NCBI GenBank assembly: GCA_023055505.1
Contig: JALIRH010000002.1
Span: 2,155,001 to 2,219,000, forward strand
Direction of reading: 5' to 3'
DNA: 64,000 nt
Source: Callipepla californica brunnescens
Lineage: Eukaryota; Chordata; Aves; Galliformes; Odontophoridae
Position numbers and translations under genes: made by a program. The notes under the pieces were generated by a model. The model was not told the DNA's origin. It made no database searches and worked only from the letters and a program-made list of their open reading frames with translations. Below, one piece after another: positions 24,089 to 36,430 of this stretch (position 1 is the stretch's first letter; each line of letters opens with the position of its first letter).

Positions 24089-24168
24089 TTCATAGAATCA
24101 TAGAATAGTTTGATTTGGAAGGGACCAGTAAAGATCATCCACTCTAGCTCCCTTTCACCAAACAGGAA
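24089..24168 (-). mobile_element. CR1 LINE fragment, 3' end
   Basis: TTCATAGAATCATAGAATAG, TTTGATTTGGAAGGGACCAG and AAAGATCATCCACTCTAGCT: reverse-complement CR1 terminus with two good octamers, about 80 bp. Confidence 0.88.
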
Positions 24169-25842
24169 TGTCTACAGCTAGAGGATAATTAGAGACAATT
24201 AATCTGAAAAAGCCTGTTTTGGTAGACATTTGGGATAATCTGTATTTATGACGGTGAAAAATTTGCACTCAGACCCGTGTTCGTAGTCAGTGGTCCAAAG
24301 TAGAAGGTATAGAAAAATTGTTGAAAGCAGTGGTCTATGGTCAAAATAATGGCCAGAGAAAAGAAGTAAAATGTCAGTGAGTCTTTAGTGAATTGCATTA
24401 GCTCATATATTTGTGCTTCAGTTAGCTCCTGCTAGCTCTTGTCAGTATTTACTGGAAATACTTGTCAGAATACTTGTACCTCACACAGCTTCAAAATAAT
24501 TCATTCAGGGTTTATGTCAACTCTACAACTCAAATAATAAGAAATTAGTGGAGGTTGAAAAGCAATTGGATCTTGGAGTAAACACTGTCATGTTACAGAA
24601 CTCTGTAATGACTTTTCAATCATACAAAGAAGAGAAATGTGGTCAATTTATTCTGAATTAGAGGATTTCCCCCTTGTTTTATTCTGATAATGTAGTGCTC
24701 CTGAGTTTTGCTAAGTACTTGCTTAGTCAAAGTAGAGCTTGTGACGTCATTATCTGATACTGCCTTTATTGAACACCAGATAATTCAAAAAATTTTGAAT
24801 TTTAAGAATTATTTGCATATTCTTGCCACATCCTCTTGCTACTTGCTACAAATTGCAGTTCTTGTTATTAAGGTGTTGGAGAAAATTATTCCTTCCCCTC
24901 CTTCTTGTATCATCAATTGTGTGTCTTACCTCAAACCTTGGACACCTCACCTTTCTGTGAACTGGATCATCTCAGAATCTCAAAATTCAACTAGAGCTGC
25001 TTTTATGCAGCTTTGACTTCTAGGTTCAGATTCTGACTCTGCTACACAGAGTCTGCATGGCCTTATTTGATTCCAAACTTCAGTTCAGTGAAGTTGGATC
25101 AAAGAGGTCACAACAATGGAAGAAATATATGACTAAGTGAATATGAAGCAATATACCATAAAGTATATCATCACCTGGAAAAAGAAAGCTTTTGGGTTAT
25201 TAGAGCTGTCCTATTTTAAGAAGCTGTTGTTAAATTACAGTATAAGCAGAAGTGACAAGGGTGGCTGAATAGAACAGCAGCTTTTCTGCTGTGAGCATTG
25301 TGCGCTACAGAAATGTCTAATATTTCTATAATGAAAAGTGGATATCATTTATTCCCCTAGAAAATTAGTGGGAAGAACTATTCAAAAAATGATAACTTTA
25401 ACGGATGGAAAAGCTTTCCTGAAGGCAAAATATCATCATTGCACAGTACCTTTGCACGAAGGCCCGGGTAAAAGCTTAAGCCTTGGAAATTCACAATGCC
25501 AGTATTGCATCTGGTGTCTGATCAGTTTTAGATTAAAAGATGCAAGATACACTGTGGTTTGTCTTACAACTTGTTTTGTGACTTTTGTCTTTTATTCCTA
25601 CTTTTTTCTATCCTGGAAATGCATCATTAATCATTCATGTATATAATGGTATCAGGTACAAATTGAAACCTTCAGAGGAAGGTGATCAGAAAGGGAAGAC
25701 ATAAGTCCTTATGCACAGTCAAAGTGAAAGAGACTTATTTTTATGGCATAAACTGCGCACAACTGCAGAGAAGGGTTATCTGAAAGGGCTAAATTTGATA
25801 CATATGTACGGAGCTGGTGATCTGTTGAATTCTGAACACATG
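24169..25842. other. Unique non-coding stretch
   Basis: No repeats recognised. Two 102-codon plus frames (24708-25016 and 25338-25646) have no recognised similarity and no clear splice or promoter context. Confidence 0.45.
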
Positions 25843-25930
25843 GAATCATAGAATCATAGGGGTTGGAAGGGACCTCAAGAGATCATCGAGTCCAACCCCC
25901 CCGCCGAAGCAGGTTCCCTACACCAGGTAA
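25843..25930 (-). mobile_element. CR1 LINE fragment, 3' end, young-looking
   Basis: GAATCATAGAATCATAGGGG, TTGGAAGGGACCTCAAGAGA and TCATCGAGTCCAACCCCCCC are very close to consensus, with an intact CpG at ATCGAG. This suggests a comparatively recent copy although only ~88 bp long. Confidence 0.92.
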
Positions 25931-27820
25931 ATATGCAAAGTATATCACCTATGTCTGGTAAGTTTGAGAGTTTTCTGTAGCTCTTAGTATTAATATGCTC
26001 TGTACACGTATCTCTATTCTGTGATATTACTGGAGACTAGAAGCAGAAAAGAATAAATGGTCAAAGTTTTCTACTTCTCTTTCAGCATTCTCGTGAGGAT
26101 TTTCAGAAACAGAAAACTTATATCCTCACGTCCAAGTTGTTATCACCACTATCATTCTTGCAGATGAGTTCAGGTTCTTCATCACAAAGGAGATGTTGTC
26201 AGTGGTCTACTGCTATTAGCCATGGAGTGCAATTTATCAGAATGAATACCGTCAAACAGAGAAGTTCACTGATGTTAATGTCTATGGAAAAGTCTTAATG
26301 CCTGAATAAATTTGAAAAAGTTATAAGTTATATAATCAGAACTTATTTATGTAGTGTGATGTGTATCATCACATTTTTTAGAGCAAAAACAGATATCTCA
26401 GTTGATTCAGAACAATGGAAGATAAGATCAAGTTTTTTCATTGCGGAGGATTTATCTCCCAGTAAGACTACCTGTTAATTCACAGGCAGAACAAGGTAGA
26501 CTGAGTAAATAAGTAGAGTCTACTCAGCAATCTGCAAAGGAGTAAAAGATGTTTCTCTGAAGCTAAAGAGGACTGTAGGATGGGTCCATAGCTCAGGTCC
26601 CTACTGCAGCTTAAAGCCTCTTTGTAACAGGAGCAGCTCACCTGTCTGATACTGTGGTTCCCAGTAAAGTGGTTGGTAAGCCTGTATGGTTGAGTAGTCT
26701 TACCAGTTTGATGGCAGCAGAATCTTATCTCATTTATCTTTAATTTTCTGCCTTCCACGTTTATGCATGAGAAGAATCAGGTTAGATATGCTTTCATTGG
26801 CTATGAGCATCATAGCAGTGATTCACTGATGTGGACAGGCAAAGCCTGAAGTCACTTAGGATTCTATTTGCAAAGTTTCCAAAGATCTGCCCCAGTGTTA
26901 TTTTTAATATATATTCCTTTTCTTTTTTTGCTAGGGATTGTGATTTAGTTCTACTGCACAGACAAAAACAAGACTGCATAGTCCATGACTAGAACTCCTA
27001 GAGTCAGCATTACTTATTATTACTGTAGCAACTCGTAAAGGAAGCACTTCATTCAAAATATAACCATATGACAGAGCTCTGAATCTCTTTTAAAAAGTGA
27101 AAATAACTCATCTTTATCTTTGCTGAACCAGAAACATACATTAAGTTTGTTGGTTCATGGCCCGGTATATCTTGTAGCTGTATGTGTCTGGAGAACCTCT
27201 TGTTACATTCAAGAGCCAAGTCTGTAGTTTATTCATTTCTAATTTAAATGTTTTTAGTAATGTTGAATATTTTCCCTGACTGCAAATCAAGATTCATAAT
27301 TCCCAGTAGCTTCAAAGCCTGCCAAGAGTAATGGCTTGTGCTGGTAGTCAAGTTTGCTTTCATATCTAACATATGGTGCTCTTTATCTGAGTCTTCAGAG
27401 ACAAAGCTTGTCCAAACTCTGCAGGATTAGATTAGACTGCATTCTTTCTCTCCCATACACAAGAATGTGTATGGACACACACAAACTCTCACTCTCTATC
27501 CCTCCCATATATATGTGTGTATATTCACATACGTACACTCCTCATAAGCAGCTGTTAAGGAAGGCATCTGTGAGTGGTTGACTTGAATCAGCCATTTATT
27601 TATTGATTGCATTTACATCAAACAGTCGCTGACTGCCTGGCTTGAATGACTGAGGACAGCAGTAAGCAATCTGACAGCTAGTTGATGTTCCTGTAACACT
27701 AACAGGGAGATCAAGGAAAGTGCCTTTCCCTGTAGTCAGCACTGGCAATAAACATCTGAAATGCGGTATCCAGTGCCAGGCTCCTAGGACAAGACACATG
27801 GGCATATTGCTATAAGAAGA
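25931..27820. other. Unique non-coding stretch
   Basis: No gene or interspersed repeat recognised. A mixed CA/CT/TA-rich segment lies at about 27455-27540 (ACACACAC, CTCTCACTCTC, ATATATATGTGTGT). Confidence 0.45.
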
Positions 27821-28168
27821 GCATCAGAGGCCACAAAGATTATTATGGGTCTGGAGCATCTGACACAGAAGGAGAAGCTGAGAGCTGGAACTTTTCAGCT
27901 CGGAGATGTTGTGCTGTTCACGAACAGAAGAGGCAACTGACAAACTGAAATACAGAAAAAATAGTTTAAAGATAAAACTTCTTTACTGTAAGACTTTCCA
28001 AATGGAAATAGGTTTCTCAAACACACTGTGGAATGTCCACCCTTGGAGCTATTCAGAATGCAACAGCTCTGATGACCCTGCTCTAGCTGACACAGCTCTA
28101 AGATAGTGGACAGACTATGTGATGTCCAGAGGTCTCTTTCCTGCTCATCCGTTCTGTGATTCTGTGAC
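27821..28168 (+). mobile_element. Diverged CR1 LINE copy, ~350 bp
   Basis: GCATCAGAGGCCACAAAGAT, TATTATGGGTCTGGAGCATC and GAAGCTGAGAGCTGGAACTT align with CR1 'GAGGAGGGCCACRAAGATGATCAGGGGTCTGGAGCACCT...GAGAGAGCTGGG'. After a deleted and diverged middle, TTGGAGCTATTCAGAATGCA and ATGTCCAGAGGTCTCTTTCC lead to TTCTGTGATTCTGTGACTT. Sense orientation. It is older than most copies here and lies about 45 bp before the pyrimidine tract. Confidence 0.8.
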
Positions 28169-28211
28169 TTGCATAGACAGTGAACACATTATTGACTGGC
28201 AGCTGTCAACA

Positions 28212-28519
28212 TTCCTTTTCCCCTTCCACTTACCCTTTCTCTTCCCTTTCTCTTCCCCTTCCCTTCCTCTTTCCTTCCCCTCCCCTCCCCTTTTCCTTTT
28301 GTTCCCCCTTCCTTCCCTTTCCTTCCACTCCCCCTTCCCCTTGCCTCCCCCTTTACTTCCCCTCCCTTCCCCTACCCTTCATCTCTTCTCCGCTTCCATT
28401 CCTTCATTTCCCTCTTTTCTACTTATTTACATTTTACTTTTCTCCTTTTCCACTTTTTTTCCATTTCTTTTTCTACTTCTCATACTTTCTTTTCACTTTA
28501 CATTCAGCCTTTCTCTTCA
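28212..28519. repeat. ~300 bp polypyrimidine tract (C/T-rich, derived from CCCTTT-like units)
   Basis: Almost only C and T on the plus strand from ATTCCTTTTCCCCTTCC to the TTTCTCTTC before AGAGAAAG. It is C-rich at first (CCCTTTC, CCCCTCCCC) and T-rich at the end, with sparse A, G and TA interruptions. It encodes spurious overlapping Phe/Pro/Ser/Leu frames (28119-28541 and 28180-28533). It resembles an older, degraded counterpart, in inverted orientation, of the purine array at 5.65-5.99 kb. Confidence 0.93.
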
Positions 28520-31460
28520 GAGAAAGATTTTGAACTGCTGAGAATGAACAGGAAATTCAGAATGGTTCCAAAGTGGATGGAAAGTCCCATTCCTCATCCC
28601 TTTTGCCGAGCTTTTCAATATATCAAACTCCAGCATATCTATTCTGGATATGAGAAGAAATTATATTAGTGAACATATACAACAACATTCGTGTGTCCTC
28701 AGAGTATGTTTCTGCATAATCCTACCTTTGTAGGTAATGCATGTCAATAGCAGCCAGTGAAATCTAGGTCATTACGAAGTTGAAGTTCTTATTCAAGTGA
28801 CCCTCACCCTAAAAATCTACTGGCTTTATTGATTAGATCTGTAATTAGTGTAATAGGAACCCAGAGCCTGGGGGCATTATACTCAGAGGGAGGCTTTCAC
28901 ATCTTAAATTAGCTGAGATGAACTGAGATGAATGTCATCTTCAGAATATCCTTTCCATAGTGTTTATGTGAATACAAGGCATTGTCTTCTGTGCTTTGTA
29001 TTGCATGTAGCACAGCACACAGAAGATGTTTTATTTCAAAAGATTATCTAAATAGTGTTTCATTATGAACAGTTTTAATAATGGGTGTAAATATTATGTG
29101 CATGTTGGGTGGAGGGGTCTGATCTCTATTCTTTTTTGATGTTGTCTTGATCTACAGTAAAGCATAATTAAAACAGGATGTTTCTAAGGCTTTCAACATC
29201 AACAAGAAAGTTGTTCTCAGTTATGGGTTTAATAATATTAACAGACAATTTCCCCATCTCTTTCCTGTTCTTTGATACCAAGTAGCCAGATTTTCTAGCA
29301 TAACATATATATGAGCAAAGAAGTGCAGTTAGAATAAATGCAACCACTACAAAGGTCTGATTCTGCTTTTAATGGTGATGTTTATTACAAGCAGCCAGAG
29401 CTGGTTCATAGGGCAGTGAATGCAAAAATACATTTTGTCTAACCTAAGAAGTCTATAATGTTCTTCCAGGTCATCCCAGGAGGCTTCTGTTAAAGCAATC
29501 AGAGAAAAACATGCACTTAAAAAATAGTAATACATAAAAAAAACACTCTTTATTTACATTAACAGTTCAAATTAGTTGATGTAACCTTTTTCTGCTGTAG
29601 AGATCTATGCATGATATGGTAGTCCTTCCTATCTTATCCCATCCTATCAAGGCTCTACTGGTTTCTTTGTGTAGAGAAATGGAAAACAGTCCAAAATTTC
29701 AGAGATATATTCTCTCCCTCAGGGTACATCAATGTCACATTCCAGATTCTTAGTGTACTTTGCAGGAGAATACATTTTCAAAACTAAATTCATTGTCCTT
29801 CAGGTCTGGAATGACTGTCATTGAAGAGAACACAAAATCCACTCATTTATGTGCAATGCTGCGCTGTACTTAATTTTCCTATAAATTTGATTTGTCTCTA
29901 CATTCATCCTCTCCTCCTGTTGCAAAATTATTTTAGACTAGAATCACTGAAAATACACTTTTCTGAGACTGTGTCTACTCTCGACTGTGCATTTTGGTAT
30001 CACCTTGAGCAGTCATACTTCCATTAGAAACAACTTTACACTAGCAAATCTCTGGGAATCCCATGAATACTTATTGGTTATTCTTTCTTTTGCAGAGTCT
30101 GTGATCACCCCGTGAAGTGGAATGGATTCTGAAGGCATTTCCCATCCATGCCTGATGTCAGTGTCTGCTTTGCTGATCACAGTGTGTTGAAACTGCTATA
30201 ACCAACAAACACTAATTGTATGGAAGAAAAGCTAAGTTTTATGCCATGTATTAGTGTAATTGTGAATAAGTTTTCCTGTTTGTTTTTTTTTCCCCCTTCA
30301 TTGAAGACGTCTTTTATCCAGCATTTTGGATTTTAATTGTGTCACCTTTGTATCTGGGGAATGTTATTTCTTTGCCTCCAGATCGGGTATTCTGTGTGCT
30401 GTAATATACATAACTGAGAATTTACTGTGTTTTTAACATGCTCCTGATTTCTAGCTCTGCTCATTAGAAACTGTGGAAGTCAGTGTGCTTTGTTTGACTC
30501 TTCTGTGATTATTTTTTGTATATATTAGATAGAATCCAGATCAGATTCTAATTTCTGTGCACTTCTGCTTTATAATTTGCTCTGGCAAATATGTGATAAA
30601 TTATTTCAAAACTACATGAGCCTCTTACAAACAATCAGCAAGAAACTTATTTGATTCTATGATTCTATACATATTTGATACCACTATAAGCATAGAACAC
30701 ATTTATTGATGAGAAACACTAGTGATAGACCAAGACAAACATTAAGACATGCTGTGATCGCTTTTTTTGAAAAAGGAAATGATTTACCATGTGTTGAAAA
30801 AGTCAAGCAACACATCTGATGAAAAATATAAAATTCTGTATTTGATTTGATTTCATAGGTTTCAAAACAGCCACCATTTGGGATTTTGTTCCGTTTTCAT
30901 GCACAATATTTTCTGCTGAAAACATGATTGAAAATGCCATTTAAATTCATCTTTAAATGTGTCATGTACTATAAATGCAACTTTCCTCCAGTAAATAAAG
31001 CATTTCAAAAGTGGTTTTAATTAAAATGTCATAGGAAGTATTGAAGAGAATTTCACAAATATGGTATGTTTTTAATTCTTCATGAAAAGTCACATCTTTT
31101 ACCAAAACAGTGTCTCACCATAAAATAAAATAAAGTAAGCTAGCTCATAATGAAATGTGGGTTTGATTGCTGTGATAGTTTAGAAAAAAATAACAAGTAT
31201 TAAGCTAGATTCTTACCTGCACTGATTTAAATTACATCCTTTCTAAAAAGCTAACAGAGTAAAGGTTGAGCACTGAAAATGCTCAGCAAAATCTTGCAGG
31301 TACTTAAGCTCATTCAGGGTCAGAAGTGCAAAGCTTAATTAGGCTTGCAAGAGAAACAAAACTCAGAGTTTTGGAGTTGTTATTGTTGTTAGGTTTTGTT
31401 TGATTGTTTGCATTCTTCTCTCTTCATCTATCCAGCAAAGTCTGCATAACTGGTTCATTA
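28520..31460. other. ~2.9 kb unique stretch; possible 3'-UTR-like segment
   Basis: No CR1 body was recognised. An acceptor-like TTCTTTCTTTTGCAG ends at 30095, and AATAAA signals occur at 30994-30999, 31124-31129 and 31129-31134. The sequence between is strongly AT-rich, as in 3' UTRs, but no coding sequence leads into it. An octamer-like TTCTATGATTCTAT at about 30656-30669 has no CR1 body beside it. Confidence 0.4.
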
Positions 31461-31520
31461 TCATATAATTGTTTGAGTTGGAAGGGACCCAGAAAGGTCA
31501 CCTAGTCCAAACAGTTCTTA
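31461..31520 (-). mobile_element. Short CR1 3' end
   Basis: ATATAATTGTTTGAGTTGGA, then AGGGACCCAGAAAGGTCACC and TAGTCCAAAC: about 60 bp of reverse-complement CR1 with a decayed octamer tail. Confidence 0.75.
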
Positions 31521-34500
31521 TTAAGAAAAGTGTAGTAATAGGATGGTAGCTTTTTTTTTTTTTTTTTTCCCCAAGCGAGTTGAGTGTTGTTCTGAAATTA
31601 CAAATGTTACCTGCTGCTCTACCTTACCACGGAGTGTTTGCTGTTGAAGTGGAGCTCCCTGTTTATTTCCAGTATAACCTGCAGGCTGCCTCTGTCAGCA
31701 AAATTGGCAAATTCTTTAGTGATGAAAATGATTTTCTTCTAGTCACTAAGAGCTGAAATGAACCTAGCTCAAAGCTGATTGCAAGCAAATATTTTGAGAG
31801 CCTCAAGTTGCATTTGAACTAGAGATTCCAAATGAAAATCCCTGCCCATTCACTAATCCCATTCATTAGAGGCTCAGTGATTACCTCATTAGTATGATGC
31901 AGTGCAGAAACTGGTGGAGCTTACAACGAGCCAGCTTACACAGCTGATGGATTTGGCACAAATGACCCAGGTGAAGTATTTCTCTGCTGAAACTTTGGAT
32001 GCTTTCTGGCTTAGAAAAAGCATGAAATGTCCACAGTGTAACATAGCGTATTATGGACTTCCCTTTAATAGCAAATGCTGTTTTAAAATATATGTTCCAT
32101 TATGTTGCCATAAAACAGTATGTTCCTGCAGAATATATGTTTTCTGTTCCTCACCCACATCACAAGCACATTTGCCTTCTCCTTCCTCGTAGCAAATACA
32201 TCCAGCAAAGCCGTTAAGCAGCTGTTTATTGCTACTCATGTTAGTGTCCCTTTAAATGAAAATACTGTGGGCAAAGTTTTATTCCTTTTTTGCAAGAACA
32301 CACACACAGACACCAAACTCAACACATCCCAGCAGCAGGAGCATCAATTTGGGCAGATGCACCAGAGCAACCACGGGGAGGGGGTTAATCTGAAAATGGG
32401 GAAGATTCTAATAAAGCTGTTTTTCATGGATGCTGTAAGCTGGCAACAGAGGAATAAAACTTAAAAAAATCGTAACAAAAGAAATTAAAAACAGGCATAA
32501 CAGAAACAGAGCAAGCTAAGCACCGAATTCAATTATTTAGTTGTCAAGTCCTCTTATTTTGAAGAGGAATAGGAAACAGTTTCTGTCTGTAGTGCCTTAA
32601 GGGCAAGTGTGAACAAGAGTCCTATCTGCATGTTGGTTACTGTCACCTAGACAAGTCATTCAGAAGCCAGTAACATTTCTCAGATCACAGGTCTTTGCAG
32701 AGGGGAGATCTTCCCCAAAAACAGGTCTGTAGAGGTGTCGCAGCTGGAACAGCTGTACCTACCATCAGTTCAACAAATTTTTGACCTTTTGTAGTATATT
32801 TTTATAGGATACATAAATCTGCTGTCCTGGGAATATGATTACTTAAGCTAACCAGGAGGAAGTCCTGAGGAGCATTGTATCTCTTAACCCCCACAGAGCA
32901 GGACATAAAAACCATTCTGCTAATTCACCTCAAGGGCCTGTATCACCTGGCATTCAGTTACCAACAGTGGGCATAAATAAGCACCTAAGGATCAGAAAGC
33001 ATACCTATGATCGTTTCTTCCTACTAGTCTCTGAGTCTCTGTTCTTAATTTCTTCATTGGGGATTGGATGAGTTGACGCTTGGACTGAATTGATTCTGTG
33101 ATTTCTGAATGGTAATGTATCTTGTAAAGGAGAAAGGAATTTCACAGATCTGCTACTTACTATGAAAACTAATGCACAAACAAAGCTATTTCTTCTTTCA
33201 GTTTAGACTTGGCTCCTACTGCTGTCCTGTAATGTCTGTTTCTTCCGTCCATCAAAAAATGTGGTTACCAGTCTGTCATGATACACCCTTTCTATCCCAT
33301 CCCGATTTTGCAGACCTCTGTTACATACTCCTTAGCATGTAAACATGGTGTGAACAGTATCAGCCAGCTTATCCTTTTCCTTTTTGAGTTGTATAACTTG
33401 TCTCCCTGACTTACTCTTACAGTCAGTTATGGAGAGATCCTAAACAGCAGCCTTAAACTATTTGCCAACTTTTCAGTCAGCTACTGGAATTTCAAACTGT
33501 TATCTGTGTTATTTCATGGTAACAGATCATCTCTTATCTCTTGAACGTGATATATTTTGATCCAAAGTCTATTGAAATTATAGGAAATAAAAGATGGTCT
33601 ATTTTGATCATTAGCTCTGATAATTTCTTAGGCAAGTGCCAGAGAAAGAGGAATGGGAATGGCAGTGATTGATACAATTCTCCACTTCAGCATTTCGTGC
33701 TTCTAAGAACACATGAAGAAAAACTGCAGAACAATAGGGCAGGTCAGCACATCACTCCCTAGCAACTTATTAATCTACAGTTTTGAAGGGTCCATGCGAC
33801 ACTAAAAATGTCTGCAATTCATTCATTTGGTATTAGTGTGTTAACCCACATAATTAGGTGCAGCCTCTTCCGAAGCAGCAGCCCAGAGCACATTAATGAT
33901 CCCTGCACATGGCACCTGAACCATGTTTCTTGGGCTTTCATTTATCACAGACTTCCACTCTATGGAGCCGAGTGGAATTAGACTACAAAGAAATATGGCT
34001 ATAATTGGTCTGGAGCAGCTTAGTAAAATGTAATAAGGGAGTTTAATTGGCTGCTTCTTTATATTTCTGATTCTGAATTTTGTCATTTGCTGTGGACAGT
34101 GGAACAACTTTTCTTTACTATGCCATGGAAAGAATATGAATAAAACATGCAGTGATGAGTGGTAATCTGTTTGACAATTACATGCAGAAATGGCAAACAT
34201 TGCTAGTTTCGCAATATAAGTCAGGTTTCTCTCATCTTTGTATGCTGCTAACAATGGAAATGTTTATTTTAAAAGTACAGAATGACATTTAGGAAAACAA
34301 CTAAGTCACTGCTGTTTTGTAGCCTTTGTTCCAGTAAATTATAGTTAGAGCTAATGCCAAATCCATGCTTATCATAGCTAGCAACTGTAGGGACTTGCAC
34401 AAAAGTAAATAAAGACTTTTTTTGGTTGACATAAGCAGAACAAGGAAGGCCCTGTGGTGACATTATAGGAAATGTGTAGGAAATTGAATATTTAGAAGAT

Positions 34501-35290
34501 TTACTGTACTAATTTCACTACAAACTCTGCTGGGACTTAGATCTCTTCACCTCACTGTAACTCTGTATACTACCCTTCCCACGGTACAGCCTTTAAGTAG
34601 CAAAGAGGTGCTCTTTGGACCAACTATGAGACACAAATGGTGTTATTAAAACTTTATTACTTCTATGTGATGTACAATTTTGAGATGACACATTTATCCG
34701 AGTCACCCTTCTCCTTTGAGCTTGAGATCACCTGAGATTGGTCAGTCGGCTGTTTGGAATGGTAGACTCCACATTTCCTGCTTTTTGCCTAAGTCGATAG
34801 GATTGTTAAAGTCTACATTTTTACATTTTACATTGCAGACTCTGGAGGGGAAAACAACTTTTTACAGCAAAGGTTTTTATAAGATTAAAATAGCTTGATG
34901 GAGCTTAGTGGTGTGAGAGATTACTACCATCCCCTTAATGCCAGTCAGATGGTAGGATTCCTCTCACCTTGCTTGTCTAAGTGTTAAAAACAATTTTCTC
35001 TCCAAGCACCTCCAGTGAGAGTTTCTTCCAACTCCCTGAGGAAATTACTCCATGCTCCAATTGAAATCACTTTTGAAAAATATTTTGCTTGAATTTTCAG
35101 TTTCCTGAGTACAGCTTCTGCCTGGTTGCTTTGCAACCCAAAGTAATCTTCCCCCCTTCCAGGAGTGACACCAGTACAGCAGGCTATAGTGAGTAATCTC
35201 TGAGCTGTGTCTTTTTTTTTTTCATGGGAAAAAGTCACTAAGTTCATAGCAGGCAAAGATGGAGCCTCTTTTTCCATCCTTTCTTTTTTT
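31521..35290. other. ~3.8 kb repeat-poor unique stretch
   Basis: Only a poly(T)18 run and a poly(T)11 run interrupt it. Frames on both strands stay open for unusually long in 31902-32464 (96 and 114 codons plus, 62 minus) and in 33841-34254 (137 codons minus). No protein family is recognised, so these are read as possible conserved non-coding DNA, not genes. Confidence 0.4.
31551..31568. repeat. Poly(T)18
   Basis: 18 T followed by CCCC, 30 bp beyond the CR1 3' end fragment. Confidence 0.94.
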
Positions 35291-35423
35291 AAGGCCAAGC
35301 TGAATGGAGACCTGGGCAGCCTGATCAAGTGCTTGATCTTGGCAACCCTGTCATGGCAGAGGGGCTGGAACTAGATGATCTTTGAGGTCCTTTCCAATCC
35401 AACCATTCTATGATTCTATGATT
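35291..35423 (+). mobile_element. CR1 LINE fragment, ~130 bp 3' end
   Basis: AAGGCCAAGCTGAATGGAGA, CCTGGGCAGCCTGATCAAGT, GGCAACCCTGTCATGGCAGA, GATGATCTTTGAGGTCCTTT and CATTCTATGATTCTATGATT: a well-kept sense-orientation CR1 terminus. It matches the 3' UTR type seen in the copies at 50724-51314 and 52264-52430. Confidence 0.94.
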
Positions 35424-35749
35424 TCTTCACACAGCTTTTAGACAAGAATGAAAGATCCCATGGCAGACACCCACAGAGTTAAATTTGATTGTATTTGAGA
35501 AAATACTACCCTAAGAGGAAAAGATGTTTATTAGGCATAGCAAAGTGGAAAAGATTAAGTAAGTGAGAGATTTTTTTGAAGGGAAAATGCTTGTGTGAGA
35601 GAGCAAAGAAATTTTACCATGAGAAGACCTGAGGGAAACCTGTTGAGATGGTGCATGCATAAACTCCTGTTATCTCCGGAACTGCTGCTTGGGTCTGTAT
35701 CTGAAGGAGTAGATGAGGGGTGTGCTTGAGGGAGAGGCTTAGAAACACA

Positions 35750-35829
35750 GCATGGTGGTGATGGATTGATGGTTGGACTAGACGATCTTAGTGGTCTTTT
35801 CCAACCTAAATGATTCTGTGATGCTATGA
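35750..35829 (+). mobile_element. CR1 LINE fragment, 3' end
   Basis: GATGGTTGGACTAGACGATC, then TTAGTGGTCTTTTCCAACCT and TGATTCTGTGATGCTATGAA. Sense orientation, with an intact CpG at GACGATC. The body upstream is missing. Confidence 0.9.
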
Positions 35830-36430
35830 AGCAACGCGGAGTGCAGATGTGCTTGTGTAGTTGCAAATGCTGCTTCTGTGGTGGTTTTCCTGACATCCCT
35901 GAAGGACTTTAACCCTAAAAGAGAAGGGAGGAGCATGCAGAGACACTTTGTGGTGCAGCTGATGTTTGGTTGCACGATCATGCAAGGTGTTTACTCAAAA
36001 AAAAAAAAAGATTTTAGCAAAAAGCAGGCAGGCATGATTACTGCAATCATCTGTCTGGCCATGGTGCTAACTCCCTAGTAGCCAGCTTGCTGTCACACTA
36101 GATAAAGAAATAACAAAGCAAAAAAGAAGAACCCTATGGGGAATGTTGCCATACTGGAACAGCTTTTGTAATGCGTAGCATACGGGCAGTTAGTAAAACG
36201 CAGGAGCATGCAGTGAAAACTGGCACTTCTGACAGCAGCAGGTAGGAAAACATCAGACAGCTGTGATTACACCGTCCTTTGCCTTTTCTTTCTTTATGTC
36301 TCCGCTGAGATGTTTCTGACATGATCAGCAGCAATGCTAAGTGCTGAAAAGCCTGTGCCAGGATTCTCTAGTCCTGCACATTCTGAGTACAGACTCAGCA
36401 ATTCTTCAATCTGCAGGATGTTTTTAGAGA

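Noticed and set aside
28119..28541. 140- and 117-codon plus-strand frames
   Set aside because: Translation of the polypyrimidine tract (Phe/Pro/Ser/Leu only); low complexity explains the open frame.
30656..30669. TTCTATGATTCTAT octamers as a CR1 terminus
   Set aside because: No CR1 body on either side; two octamers alone can occur by chance or as a fully decayed remnant.
33055..33105. GGATGAGTTGACGCTTGGACTGAATTGATTCTGTG as a CR1 3' end
   Set aside because: Resembles CR1 loosely but lacks the GATGATCTT...CCTTTTCCAACC block; too short to support.
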